A stretch of DNA of 64,000 nt, from the NCBI RefSeq assembly GCF_018991925.1, contig NW_024736071.1:12882758-12946757 (forward strand), read 5' to 3'. This stretch comes from Homarus americanus (taxonomy: Eukaryota; Arthropoda; Malacostraca; Decapoda; Nephropidae). Made by a program: the position numbers and the translations under genes. The notes under the pieces were generated by a model, which saw only the letters and a list, made by a program, of their open reading frames with translations, had not been told where the DNA came from and ran no database searches. Of this stretch, positions 36,176 through 48,122 are shown in pieces; the stretch's first letter is position 1; each line of letters starts with the position of its first letter.

Positions 36176-36295
36176 GTGACCTAGTTTGTGTGTACCCAGG
36201 GTCGGGGCGGGAGTTGGGGTCCGTCTGGCTAGGACACTTGAACCTTGCTTGCGGGGGCGGAGGGGGAGTTTGAAGACCACGAACGTAGCACCCCC

Positions 36296-36376
36296 TTCCC
36301 GCCACCAACTACCACAACTACAACTACTATTGCTCTTACTACCACTACTACTACCACTACCACTACAACACCCACG
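36296..36376 (+). repeat. ACT/ACC triplet-rich stretch
   Basis: Irregular CTACTACCACTACTAC-type triplets, a short decayed trinucleotide repeat. Confidence 0.85.
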
Positions 36377-36379
36377 TCA

Positions 36380-38620
36380 GTATCTCATTATCACGCACTG
36401 TACCTTACACACACACTATTTCTTCAACTTTGATATAGTATGTTGACCCAAACAATCATCAGGGGTATACAGTAGTTACACACAGGAACACCATTGTCAG
36501 TAACCAGATTATAATACCATTCATCACTATTAAGTTTTAATGCATCGTCACCATCACTACACTTTCACCATCACTTTACCTTCACCACACCATCACTACA
36601 TCGTCACTACACCATCACCACCTCACTTTCTCATTAAAGTACCAATACCTCATTGCTGACAATAGAGGCGCACCTGACTGCTTGTATCCCTTCCTGCTAC
36701 CATTAACTCCACACTGCGCAAAATTCACTCCAATTAAAATGATCTGCGCAGAGCTGTATCCTCGACCTGTGACCTGACCTCACCTGTGACCTTTGACTCA
36801 ATCTCCTGTTATCTGGGCGGAATTTATACACTTTGTACAATTTTTGTCTTCAGATCATTGACCTTAGCGTCTGGCCTTATTTGTAATATGACCTTTGACC
36901 TGGTTATGACGTTCAACTTAGATATAGACAACCCGACAGTCACGAACAAAAGGAGAAAGAGGTTGACAATACGTGACTTGTTCCTGTGGGTGGTGGGGAG
37001 GGGATAACTTGATACATCTAACAACCATAGCTTGTATTTCTTAACGTGTGTGAGTGTGTGTGCTGAAAGATACACACACACACACACACACACAAATATC
37101 CTCATTTTTGCACTTAGTTAACAACTCTTTGTTGTTCATTTGTTCTCGTCAACTCCCACTGTCATCCAACTTCACCTCACCTACAGTCACCCATCTTCAC
37201 TATCCTCCTACCTTCCTCACACAACAGTCCAGGCCACTGTCAGGTGCCACAACCAAAATCTTCGTTTTCACGGTTTTAGAGAAAGATACAAAGGGATCGT
37301 CAGTTTGCAGGGGAGACATCACCGCCCCGGAGAGCGACTCTGACTTAGATGTAGGGAATATTTGGCTCATACGCGTATGTGAGAGATGACTGACGCTTCG
37401 AGTGTGAGGGACTCGAGAATTAAGCTAAGTCAAGGAGTGGTACTGCTCCATCACCAGCTGCTGCTGCTCGAGGGGCCAAGTGATGGTGTGGCGGAGTGGT
37501 GATCTTGAGAGAGAAAAGTGACCACCTAACACCTGGGTAGAGGATGGAGTTATTAACCTTGAAGGACTGTGCGATCATCTGACCTTTAACCCAAGATGAA
37601 ACAATAATCTTGAAATGCATTTTGAAGACTTGAATGAGCCTCCTGAAAAGGTTGAGTATCTTGTGTTGTAAAATCAGTTTAATGTCCTTAATTTGTTCAC
37701 TAAAGTATCTGTCGAACAATACAATAATAAAGAAGGAGCTGCTGTACTTACATCATAAAACGGACACAAGAATTTCACATACATTTTATGTAAAACATCC
37801 ACGACCTGCCACCACTCTTATCTGTGCTCTATATAAGATTTACGATACTGACGTTCTCTGCACTCTTCACCTACCCCTGTATGTATTAACTAAAATATCG
37901 GAGACCTACGCACTCCTTAACCATTCATACATTAACTTACGCATCACCTACGTACTCTGTTATTAACACGCATTCTTCAGCGTACACATAATAATGTACC
38001 CTCCCACACTTGCATATCATCGTGTGCGCGCGTACACACACACACACACACACACACGCAGTCATCGACACATCAATTCCTTCTCGCTCTCAACTTATAT
38101 TTCCAGGAGGACACCTACCGTACTCATTAGCGTTATCTTAGCCGCTACAGTTGATGAAAGTGGAGAGGGGTTTAGATGGTGGTGGCTGCGCGTCCGTGTA
38201 TCGTGTTTAGCCCTCAAGTTATGATTAAGAATACGCTGTTAAGTAAGGTCGGGGGGAGGGGGAGACCAAGAGCCCTCGCTACCACCTGCAGGGGACGATA
38301 GCGCTCCGGTTGAGCTTGAGGGATCCGTGCAGTATCTTGTAATTCTCCTCCTATTAAGTACAGTGCTGGTTATAGTGGAACCCCCACATATGGCGACCAC
38401 CATCCTGGGGAAGGAAGGATGGTTCCTCCTCTTCCTCCTGCTAGGGAAGAAGGAGAGGTGTAGAGGAGAAGGGGGCGACTGGGGAGGGGAAGGTGTGGAA
38501 AAAAGAAGGAAGGGAGGGGGTATTGGTCGGGTAATGGGAATGGCAGAGAGAGGAATGATGGGGAGTATCAAGGAAGAAGAGGAGGAGGTTAGAAGAATAG
38601 AACATACATAGGGGAGTGAT
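36380..38620. other. Unique intronic sequence with (AC)n at 37071-37094 and 38035-38057
   Basis: Single-copy-looking DNA. Frames at 36786-37007, 36824-37105 (-), 37054-37389, 37420-37719 (-) and 37634-37966 were read and no domain was recognised. A purine-rich stretch lies at 38400-38600. Confidence 0.5.
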
Positions 38621-38627
38621 GGACAGG

Positions 38628-39625
38628 TCAGATTGGAGTGAAGGGTGGTGTTGGTGAGGGTGGGCGGAGTGAGAAGGGTGGTGGTGAGGGGTGGGTGGAG
38701 TGAAGGGTGGTGGTGAGGGGTGGGGTGGAGTGAGAAGGGGTGGTGGTGAGGGGTGGGGTGGAGTGAGAAGAGTGGTGGTGAGGGGTGGGCGGAGTGAAGG
38801 GTGATGTGGTGTGAGGGGGTGGGTGGAGTGAAGAGGGTGGGTGGAGTGAGAAGGGGTGGTGGTGAGGGGTGGGCGGAGTGAGAAGGGGTGGTGGTGAGGG
38901 GTGGGTGGAGTGAGAAGGGTGGTGGTGAGGGGGTGGGTGGAGTGAGAAGGGTGGTGGTGAGGGGGTGGGTGGAGTGAAGAGTGGTGGTGAGGGGTGGGCG
39001 GAGTGAGAAGGGTGGTGGTGAGGGGTGGGTGGAGTGAGAAGGGTGGTGGTGAGGGGTGGGTGGAGTGAGAAGGGTGGTGGTGTGAGGGGGGTGGGTGGGA
39101 GTGAGAAGAGTGGTGGTGAGGGTGGGCAGGAGTAGGAAGGGTGGTGGTGAGGGGTGGGTTGAGTAAGAAGAGGGTGGGTGGAGTGAGAAGGGTGGTGGTG
39201 AGGAAGGGTGGGTGGAGTGAAGGGTGGTGGTGAGGGGTGGGTGGAGTGAGAAGGGGTGGTGGTGAGGGGTGGGCGGGCAGAGGGTGATGGTGAGGGGGTG
39301 GGCGGAGTGAGAAAGGGTGATGGTGTGAGGGGTGGGTGGAGTGAGAAGGGTGGTGGTGAGGGGGTGGGTGGAGTGAGGGTGGTGGTGAGGGGTGGGTGCT
39401 TGGGTGAGAAGGGTGGTGGTGAGGGGTGGGTGGAGTGAGAAGGGTGGTGGGTTGAGGGGGTGGGTGGAGTGAGAAGGGTGTGGTGGTGAGGGGTGGGCGG
39501 AGTGAGGGGTGGGTTGAGTGAAGAGGGTGGGTGGAGTGAGAAGGGTGGTGGTGAGAAGGGTGGGTGGAGTGAGAAGGGTGGTGGTGAGAGGTGGGTGGAG
39601 TGAGAAGGGTGGGTGGTGAGGGGTG
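38628..39625 (+). repeat. ~31-bp purine-rich minisatellite (GGTGGTGGTGAGGGGTGGGT)
   Basis: About 30 units of GGTGGTGGTGAGGGGTGGGT followed by GGAGTGAGAAG. G-run length varies by one or two, and some units lack GAGAAGG or contain GTGTGAGG. The minus strand reads as long His/Pro/Ser/Thr frames (38239-39654 and 38441-39667), which are spurious. Confidence 0.95.
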
Positions 39626-39639
39626 GTGTGGAGCAGCGT

Positions 39640-40477
39640 CGTAGTCAGGGTCATGTGACTCGACCACGGGTTACCTCAGCTAGCAGACAACAACGTACAG
39701 TCGGTTTCGAGTGTAACGCCTCGTCCCAAACTCTTTATGAGTTCATTGGCTTCTATGGTGACTAAAACTGTATCATATACACTAGCATCTGAATACACTT
39801 GTTGGACCTTTATGTCTGAGGAATGAGTACAATTTACAATCTGATTTATGCACAAATTATCACGACACACAGCAGAGAGGAGTAACGGCGACAGCATCAT
39901 TCAGTAACGGTATAAAACCAGCAGTAGCAGGAGCGAGGCAGCACCAGGAGCGAGGCCGCAGCATCAGCTGGAGAGAAGCAGGAGCAGGAGCAATGCAGCA
40001 ACAACAACGGGAGCGAGGCAGCAGCAGCAGCAGCAGCAGCGGAAGAGGAGGGAGGGGAGGGGAGGGGAGGCAGGAGCGGGCGAGCACATGGCACTCTGAC
40101 ATTTTGACCTTGTGCTACGCCCCCTCGCTCGACGTTACCTTTTGTAGTACTCCGCGCCTGGCCTCTGTCCCAGCTCACGCCGCCCCACTCACCCTCATGA
40201 ATGAAAGCTCACCTCCGTCGCGCCTCCCCTCTTCTAAACAAACTCAGATAAAAGGACTGATGACTTATCCTTCTTTTACACAATCAGGACAAGGACTGAT
40301 CCCTTTTATCTCTTCACACTCAGGAAAGAGACTCTACTGACATGTACGTTTGTCACATATTCAGGAAAATGAATCTGGTGACGGGATCCTTTTTGTGGTT
40401 AACATGTATTCTTGTATTTTCTATCATGGACTCCGTAGTTACTTGGTGGGTTAGAGGGAGATAGGTTGTTGACTCTA
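39640..40477. other. Unique intronic sequence with a (GCA)n run at 40018-40042
   Basis: At 39920-40080 AGCAGGAGCGAGGCAGCA units repeat loosely and pass into a pure GCA run and then GGGAGGGGAGG. The remainder is unique. The frames covering it have no recognisable domain. Confidence 0.6.
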
Positions 40478-40725
40478 GTGCTACCACCACCACTACCTCT
40501 ACCATTATCCCTACCACCACCACCACCACCACCATTATCCCTACCACCACTACCACTACCTTAATTCACACCACCACCAATGCCATAAACCTCACCACCA
40601 CTACCATATTCCCTACCGCCTCTACCACTGTCATAATCCCCACTGCCATAATCACCACCACCACTACCATAATCACCACTACCACTACCATAATCACCAC
40701 TACCATAATCACCACCACCACCACT

Positions 40726-40786
<61 letters not shown>

Positions 40787-41490
40787 CATCACCACCACCA
40801 CCACCACCACCACAACAACAACAACAACAACAACAACAATCTCCACCACTACCACTACCATAATCACCACCACCATCACCACCATCACCACCACCACCAC
40901 CACCATCACCACCACCATGATCACCACCATAATCACCACCACTACCACAATCCCCATCACCACCACCACCACTATAATCCCCACTACAACCACCACCATA
41001 ATCCTCACCACCCCAAATGCCATAATCACCACCACTACCACTACCATAATATCCACCACCACCAACACTACCAGTACCATAATATCCACTACCACCACCA
41101 CCATTATCCAAACTACCACCACTACCACTATAATCCCCACCACCATTACTGCCATAATCTCCACCACTACCACTACTATAATATCCCCTACCACCATAAT
41201 AGCCACCACTACCATAATCCTCACCACCCCACATGCCATAATCACCACCACCACCACCACCACTACCATAATCACCACCACCACTACCATAATCACCACA
41301 ACCACCACAACGATAATCCCCACCACTACCACTACCATAATCACCACCACCATAATTACCACCACCACCACCACCACCATAATCCCTACCACCACTACTA
41401 TCATAATCACTACCACTACTATAATATCCGCCACCACCATAATCACCACCACCACCACTACCATAATCACCACCACCACCACCTACTCCG
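40478..41490 (+). repeat. CCA/CCATAATC low-complexity array with (ATC)n core
   Basis: ACCACCACTACCATAATCCC-type segments of varying length form about 1 kb. A pure ATC run occupies about 40726-40787, and CCA then ACA runs follow to 40838. Gly/Tyr/Asp-rich or Met/Val-rich minus-strand frames (40566-41549 and 40784-41482) look superficially like glycine-rich cuticle proteins but follow from the repeat and lack a start, signal peptide or splice context. Confidence 0.9.
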
Positions 41491-41713
41491 CTGCTAAACA
41501 TAACACTAACGTTACCACTGACGTCTCTCTGACAGATCACAAGACGCAATGCCTAAAAAAGAGGCAGTAAATATTTAGTGTTGGTTAGGGTCGATGGAGT
41601 CAAGGTTTGAGCCCGTAGCAACAGACCTGAGGGATGTTTAGTATTGTACCTTCAGAGTTACCGCACCTCCCTACCGTTTTTCAGTCTTCTTCAAAAATGT
41701 GGAAATGAATAAG

Positions 41714-41718
<5 letters not shown>

Positions 41719-41750
<32 letters not shown>
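41719..41750. repeat. (CA)n microsatellite at a LINE 3' end
   Basis: A CA run abuts the AGT-triplet tail of the LINE (in minus orientation the tail runs straight into GT repeats). Confidence 0.95.
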
Positions 41751-41753
<3 letters not shown>

Positions 41754-41836
41754 CTACTACTACTACTTTAATGCCATTCGGAATCGAGTATGACAATCAT
41801 CTAGCTATGATAAAATGATGTGAGTTATTGAGGATG

Positions 41837-42208
41837 TCACCTTCCCTGGTGAGCTCTGAGATGACTAGAGAGACCATTACGGGACCGACAGGGTCGTCTA
41901 CAGATGTTACACGTGTAGGGGGTTACATCTACTGCGGGAGGGGTGGAGGAAGCGTCTTTCTGGCGTTGGCGCCTATCTGCCTCGAAATGCAGTCGGGCTA
42001 ACTCGAAAGTATTGACATTTTCTCGTGTGGTGCTCCTCCAAGCGTTACGGTGTGGAGTAATTGTCTCCCAGGTGAGGGGGTCGATTTGGCACTTTTTTAG
42101 GTTTGTCTTAAGACTGTCCTTATATCTTTTTAGTTGCCTGTCAGCGTTACGTTTACTATTCGTTAGATAACTATAAATTAGCTGCTTTGGCATTCTACTG
42201 CCGTCCAT
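41837..42208 (-). pseudogene. LINE C-terminal segment with C2H2 zinc finger
   Basis: A 123-codon open frame continues the LINE polyprotein after a frameshift. Its end carries CNICRRPCRSRNGLSSHLRAH, a C-x2-C-x12-H-x3-H finger placed just before the stop, where it may bind template RNA or target DNA in the parent element. The segment before it (KRYKDSLKTNLKKC) is typical of the basic region after the RT thumb in such LINEs. Confidence 0.85.
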
Positions 42209-42644
42209 GCGGGTAACTTGGCCACTTTGGCCAGTCTAGCGTAGTTGTTCATGGATAACGGTAGTCTCGATGCGTCTACAGTTGGAGTTAGCAAAAATAC
42301 TGGTATTTGTTCTCTTGTCTTCCCAGTGAACTCGGAGGATGGAACGTAGACTACGTTGGTGAAAGTTTTCAAGTGCCATGATGTGCCTCTTGGAGACTGT
42401 ATGCGACCCATGTCTCGTTGCCATATAGCAGGGTGTGGAGGACCACTGCTTGATAAACGTGTAACTTTGTAGATAATTTCAGCTCCTTACAGCTAAAGAT
42501 ACGATTTCGGAGTCCGTCAAAGGCTTGAGATGCACATTTGATCCGATGCTGAATCTCTTCATCGATGTCCACGGTGGTAGACAGGTGAAAGCCGAGATAC
42601 TGAAAGTGCGTAACATTAGAGTGGGTAGTACCATTAAGCTGCAA
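42178..42644 (-). pseudogene. LINE post-RT region, broken into overlapping frames
   Basis: Frames at 42369-42644 (HFQYLGFHLSTTVDIDEEI) and 42236-42424 (FHQRSLRSILRVHWEDKRTN) are adjacent pieces of one ancestral region, separated by a frameshift near 42400. A further shift near 42240 leads into the zinc-finger segment. Confidence 0.85.
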
Positions 42645-43566
42645 GGATGGTGAGGTGTGTCTGAACCAGGGGCAGGCTGAAAGAGAATCTGAGTCTTACG
42701 TACAGAACATAAACCTTAAGACAAAAGTGTGCATACGCATCTGCAAAGGTGTTCAGGATCTCCTGTAGGTCGCGTTCGGTGTGAGCGACAAGGGTGAGGT
42801 CGTGTGCATACTGAAGCTCAGTAATGGAAGCTGCCGACACCTTTGTTCCTGACTGGAGTCGTCTTATGTTGAAAAGACCCTTCATCTGGTACCCGATGTC
42901 CACCCCGCCGGCTAAATTTGCGCTGGCACGAGTAAGGAAGGCAGCCAAGAAAATGGAAAAGAGAGTTGGTGCTAGTACACACCCCTGCTTAACCCCCGTT
43001 TGGATGGAGAAGAACTCAGACTGGGTCCCATTGCACAGGACACTGCCTTTCATGCTATCGTGGAGTTGCCTCACAATGGTGATGAATTTTGGTGGGCAGC
43101 CAAAACGGCTGGGGATCCACCAGAAGGCTTCCCTGCTGACCGAGTCGAAGGCCTTGGTTAGATCGATGAAAGCCATGTACAGGTCACGACGCTGTGCTCT
43201 GCACTTTTCCTGTATCTGACGGACAGCAAATATTATGTTAGTAGTGTCACATGATGGTCGAAAGCCACATTTAGATTTTGGAAGGAGGCTTTCCGCCTCA
43301 GGAAGAAGTCGTTTAAGGAGGACTCGAGCGATAATCTTGTCAGCTATGGACAGCAGCGAGATCCCTCGGTAGTTGCCACAATCTGACCGGTCTCCCTTGT
43401 TCTTATAAATATTGACGATGGAGGCGTCTTTAAGAGTTTGGGTGATTTCCTCCTTTTCCCATATATTCTCCAGGAGAGAGTGGAGACGGCTGGTAAGCAG
43501 AGGTCCTCCTGCTTTATACACCTCGGCTGGGATTGCATCAGGCCCTGAGGCTTTGTTATTTTTCAT
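42634..43566 (-). pseudogene. LINE reverse transcriptase domain, catalytic motif altered (YAHD)
   Basis: The 310-codon frame holds GNYRGIS (64-70), FIDLTKAFD with the first catalytic aspartate (133-141), GVKQGCVLAP (191-200) and YAHD (253-256). The last should be YADD. The histidine codon CAC at 42804-42802 differs from GAC by one base, so a catalytic aspartate is lost. The frame leaves the ancestral reading after about residue 280, where a frameshift replaces the normal continuation. The copy therefore encodes no working polymerase. Confidence 0.92.
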
Positions 43567-44249
43567 CTTTTTGATGGCAGTAGCTACTGTACCTCATCCA
43601 GGGATAGAAGATAGCTGAAGTGATCAGCTGTGGATACTGAGGGACCTGCTGGGTAGTCTGGATATCCACATCGGTATTTCGGTTGAGCAGTGAATGGCAG
43701 TGCTCTTTCCAGCGCTGAAGGATGCCTTCTTCGTCTTTAATTATTGAGTTACCATCGGATGAGCGGATGGGGGCTGCACAACGAGTGATTGGCCCATAAA
43801 ATGTTTTAGTGGAATTGAAAAATTTGCGCATTTTGTGCTGATCTGCAAAATTTTGTGTTTCACATGCTTTATTTTTAAACCAGTCGTTCTTTAGATTACG
43901 AAGTTCCCACTGGGCTGCCGCTTTCGTCTTATGGAAGATATCAGCTTTGGCCCGAGATTGAGGGTTGTTCTGTCAGTCAGTTAAGGCAGCACGTTTATCA
44001 TCGATGAGTACATTGATTGCCAGGTTATATTCATCAAACCAGTCCTGGTGTATTCTTTCGATCTGGCGGGAGAGTCTCTCTGCAGGTTTTTGTCATGACA
44101 GTGTCGAGAATATCTCATTCGGCACTGGTATTTGGATTGTTTGTTGTCGGGTTGTTTATCAGCCCATGTTCTAGCTGCTTTCTAAAAGCATGTGCTTTCG
44201 CTGAATCCTCCAGACGCTTAGTGTTAAAACCTCTTCTAAATGTTGTTGC
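43556..44249 (-). pseudogene. LINE endonuclease-RT linker, several stops
   Basis: The frame at 43556-43831 includes KTFYGPITRCAAPIRSSDG and GILQRWKEHCHSLLN, the conserved stretch preceding the RT. Further upstream, AAAQWELRNLKNDWFKNKA can be read on the minus strand between in-frame stops. This links the endonuclease fragment to the RT as one element. Confidence 0.82.
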
Positions 44250-44950
44250 CTACGCCGTTTTGGGGCGACGTGAAGTGAGAGCTTGGCGATCTCTTTCTCT
44301 GACAATGATGTAGTCAATGAGATGCCAGTGGTTGGATCGTGTGTGTTGCCACGAACCCTTGAACTTGTCGGCTTGCCTAAACAAGGTATTGGTGATAGTA
44401 AGGTTTGTGCAGCGCATGCTGAGGAGTAGGCCGTTGGGATTACACTTGCATCGTCCATTTCTCCCTATGATTCCCTGCCAAATGTCAGCATCTTTACCAA
44501 CTCTAGCATTTAAGTCATCTAGGAGTACAACCTTATCTTCTCTGGGGAGAGAGGTTAGCACTCTGTCAAGGTGGCGTAAAAAGTCTTATTGATGTCATCC
44601 TCTGGATCCAGTATTGGGGCGTATGCACTGATGAGTGATTCAGTGTGACTCGGAGCGTCATGAGGCGCTCGTTGATCCCAACAGGCATTTCAGTTAGCCA
44701 ACTTCATAAATGTTGTTTTTCTCCGCAGCAGGCTTAACCTTCCATAAGAGGTTGTATAGTTTGTTTTTGTTTGGATCTGTGATTATGATTGTGTTTTCGA
44801 ACGCATAAAGATGACCTTACTGGGTGCGGTTGCCCAGCCAGGTTGGTTCTTTAGGCAGGCTATGTTTAGGGCACCTTTTCTGCCCCCCTCTTCATGTAGG
44901 GTGAGCAAAGTGGCTCCTCGAAAGGGCTGCTCAGTCGCAAATGCAGGACA
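44250..44950 (-). pseudogene. LINE AP-endonuclease fragment
   Basis: The frame at 44250-44561 shows LDDLNARVGKD (normally GDFNARVG) followed by HWHLIDYIIVRERD, the C-terminal motifs of an APE-type endonuclease. An upstream piece near 44560-44640 reads SLISAYAPILDPEDD in another frame. The aspartate pattern is partly altered and the start of the domain is degenerate. Confidence 0.85.
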
Positions 44951-45780
44951 GGATTGCACTGCTGCCTAGATCACAGTGCATAAACGACCATGTGCAGAGT
45001 TGTGACTTGAGACTCCTAGCAGTCATCTCTGCCTGTCCCTGTCGCCACTCGTCCATCGCCGTAGGACTTTTGGGGGGTATAGGGGTTTTGATGATGATGA
45101 TAAGTACGATGAGGTGGTTGATGGCTTCGGGTGAGTTGATTTATGTGGTGAGGCAGGAGCGCAGGCTGCAGCCACTATCTTGGCTCTCCCCTTTCCTGAT
45201 CCAGTGGTGCAAGTGTTGCAACGACTGGGGAGAGGGAGAGTTGCAATGGACTGACGATAGCTCAATTTGTTGGGTTTCGCCCTAGTAGCGTGTCCACCAT
45301 GCATTGCCTTCGTTCGTCGGTGTAGTCGTTGGGTTCCCATGGTGGTTACCTCTTCTGCCTATACCATTGTTGGTGTCGTGTTGGAGCTCTGTAAGCATGT
45401 CTCCCTGATATGGGGCTCCACCACAGATTTTTCGTTCGGGGTTTACTCCCGTAGCCTTATACCTACCAAGGTTAATGCGCAAGGCAGCGGAGCAATGGTT
45501 GGTAGGCACCAGTACATGTCCACATGCCAGTGGGCCTATGCGCCGCCCCTCTGGGGCCCACTGCTGCTCTGAGATCCTCTGCTGGTCTAGCCTGGGCCCA
45601 TGAGGCACTCAGTTTCCGTGTGTTGCCACCAGGAGGCACAGCAGGAGTCTTGATGGTGAAGAGGCTGTGTACTGGCAGGCGTAGACTTGTGTGCAAGTTG
45701 TTTCCCTGTTTACTACGAGGGCTAGCCAGCGGCAATAGCTGAAAGCGAAACGGAACAAGCAGTGCCTGCATCTTAACACT
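44951..45780 (-). other. Probable LINE 5' region
   Basis: Open minus-strand frames at 45023-45340, 45282-45608 and 45472-45876 lie directly upstream of the endonuclease fragment in the same orientation. The composition is consistent with a LINE 5' leader or ORF1-like region. I recognise no domain, so this rests on position. Confidence 0.5.
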
Positions 45781-45817
45781 AACATAATGCTGACACACTA
45801 GACGTATTACACCACCC

Positions 45818-45823
<6 letters not shown>

Positions 45824-45879
<56 letters not shown>
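45824..45879. repeat. (CA)n microsatellite with GCGC start
   Basis: CGCGCGCGCA passes into about 50 bases of CA. Confidence 0.97.
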
Positions 45880-45882
<3 letters not shown>

Positions 45883-46004
45883 TGTATATCATGTATATAG
45901 GTACGTATGTTAAACCAACCTTCCCTCATTACTGCTCGTGCTAGTATGTCTTTTATTTATTTATTTTTTGCTACTTAAGATAAACTTAATTGTAACACTC
46001 ACTT

Positions 46005-46007
<3 letters not shown>

Positions 46008-46076
<69 letters not shown>
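46008..46076. repeat. (CA)n microsatellite
   Basis: About 69 bases of uninterrupted CA. Confidence 0.98.
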
Positions 46077-46079
<3 letters not shown>

Positions 46080-46339
46080 CACACAAGGAAAGTGAAGGAG
46101 AAAGTAATGGTTGTGTGAGTATTGATAGTGACCTGAAGTAGGGTCACCAAAGGTCGCTAGTCAACGCACAACTCCCACACGTCGCCGGGGGGAGGGAGAG
46201 GTCACTACGATCACCAACACCAACACCTTCATGCACCATCTCTTCCTGCCCGTAACCTTTGGGAGGTGATACCCCCAGGTGGAGGTGAATTAGTTGGTGA
46301 TGCTATAAGGTGGTGACTCCCCCTAGTATCAAACCTTTT

Positions 46340-46545
46340 AAAAACGACCCCTGCAGATGGTGCTGGGGAGGGAGGAGACCCCTGCAGATGGTTCAGGGTG
46401 AGGGAGGAGACCCCTGCAAATGGTGCTGGGGGAGGGAAGAGACCCCTGACCCCTGAAGGTGGTGCAGGGGGAGGGAGGAGATCCCTGCAGATGGTGTAGG
46501 AGGGGAGGAGACCCTGCAGGTGGAGGAGGGGGAGGAAGAGGAGGG
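46340..46545 (+). repeat. ~35-bp minisatellite (GGAGACCCCTGCAGATGGTG)
   Basis: Five to six units of GAGGAGACCCCTGCAGATGG followed by TGCTGGGGGAGG, varying in G-run length and GATGG versus GGTGG. Confidence 0.88.
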
Positions 46546-46559
46546 TCTTAGCGTCGTCA

Positions 46560-47250
46560 CCTCCGACACCTCGCCTTTCTGGCTTTACCTGTTGGCCCAG
46601 GATTTTAAGACAGAATTTTTCGGAGGTTCTGTATTTGTGGCTCACCTTTCCTCCCCCTGAAGCCACGTGTAATAAAGTGTGGCAGTGTGCCCTTCTGACA
46701 AAGGAATGGTGGGACACTGGAATTTATCGAATATATGACCCTTTAGTGGAGTCGTTGATTGGAGGCTATACTAATCCTTTTAATGTAAAAACACCTTGCT
46801 TTGGTTCGCTATGAGGTACATTTTTTTTTTAATTCTCATGATTCGGACACGCGAATCAGGTTCAAATAGATTTCTGTTGGCCGTAGATTTTCATATCGCG
46901 GCGAGACAGGGATCAATATCAACACACACCTACCCATTCGTTGACAATGGTTTTTTCTAGCCGCCATACAAGTTATTAAGAAGTGAACGTGGATCCCGTA
47001 GTCCTTCAGGCCAATTAGAGACAGAGAAATATGGCTATGTAGACTACGAGTAAACCATTGTTATGTACACTAGGTGGTAGTGCAGTCGACACTGTACTCG
47101 AGCGTCTTCACTGTAAAGTTAGGTACCCCTTCACAGCTGGGTGGACTGTAAGGTGCCCTGGAAACGAGCCAATGATTCTAAGGACAAGACACGAGCTCAG
47201 TATCCACTCGACCGCACCCCTAGATATTGAAATTATCATTTCTTTTTAGT

Positions 47251-47291
<41 letters not shown>

Positions 47292-47720
47292 TAAGTAAAT
47301 AAAAATTACTACGTACATCATGTTCTCCCACACAGCGTGACATCATCATTCTAAGGCATCTGTTATTGATTAATTAGTCTGACTTTTATAACGTAAATTA
47401 TGAAAATAAATGGTCAGTAAAATCAGTGAATGAAGTTAGCTTTACTGTAATGAGCTGAGGCGATTTTAACAAGGTGATTAATTACTAACACAGGTGATAG
47501 CTTGACGTCCACGTCATTGTGTTGTTACAATACCAGCTGCTGCCGCGCTACGCCTAGTGATGGCCAGCATAATTCAGGTCATAGCCAGAGTACAAAAGCA
47601 TGGGACGCAATACAGTCTAATGTGTACCACAGCTGCCTCTCAGTGCTCTCAAAAGGAAATAATCTCATTGCATTACACATCCTAATATTTCTAAAAAAAA
47701 AAACGTTGAGTAATTGTGTT
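46560..47720. other. Unique intronic sequence with (AAAT)n at 47245-47305
   Basis: AT-rich DNA with an AAAT tetranucleotide run. The frames at 47058-47249 and 47502-47741 have no domain. Confidence 0.55.
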
Positions 47721-47727
47721 CATCGTG

Positions 47728-48122
47728 GCACCCACCTATAGTGCATGTCTGGCACCCACGTATAGTACGTGTCTGGCACCCACCTATAGTACGTGTCTGG
47801 CACCCACCTATAGTACGTGTCTGGCACCCACCTATAGTACGTGTCTGGCACCCACCTATAGTACGTGTCTGGCACCCACCTATATAGTGCGTGTCTCTCC
47901 CCACCGTGTGTACCGTGTCTGGCACCCACCTATAGTACGTGTCTGGCACCCACCTATAGTACGTGTCTGGCACCCACCTATAGTACGTGTCTGGCACCCA
48001 CCTATAGTACGTGTCTGGCACCCACCTATAGTACGTGTCTGGCACCCACCTATAGTACGTGTCTGGTACCCACCTATAGTACGTGTCTGGCACCCACCTA
48101 TAGTACGTGTCTGGTACCCACT
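47728..48122 (+). repeat. 24-bp minisatellite (CACCCACCTATAGTACGTGT)
   Basis: About 16 units of CACCCACCTATAGTACGTGT plus CTGG, almost identical apart from one break at 47880-47920 (CTATATAGTGCGTGTCTCTC). The 24-bp period keeps frames open on both strands without implying a gene. Confidence 0.96.

Larger units (their letters stand above)
41751..45780 (-). mobile_element. Decayed APE-type non-LTR retrotransposon (LINE)
   Basis: On the minus strand the parts lie in order: a poorly conserved 5' region, an AP-endonuclease fragment, a linker, a reverse transcriptase, a thumb/C-terminal region and a terminal C2H2 finger, interrupted by several stops and frameshifts. The 3' end is marked by GGCATTAAAGTAGTAGTAG, a short AGT-triplet tail. 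The 5' limit near 45780 is set by where the LINE-like sequence meets a (CA)n run and is uncertain. I do not assign a clade. The element is not able to transpose by itself, judging from the broken frames. Confidence 0.88.

Noticed and set aside
38239..39667. 471-codon His/Pro/Thr frame on the minus strand
   Set aside because: It coincides exactly with the 31-bp purine-rich minisatellite and shifts frame with G-run length changes.
40566..41549. Gly/Tyr/Asp-rich frame resembling a glycine-rich cuticle protein
   Set aside because: It comes from CCA/CCATAATC repeats; there is no signal peptide and adjacent frames are equally open.
42824..43219. Plus-strand 131-codon frame inside the LINE
   Set aside because: It is antisense to the reverse transcriptase, whose conserved motifs fix the coding strand as minus.
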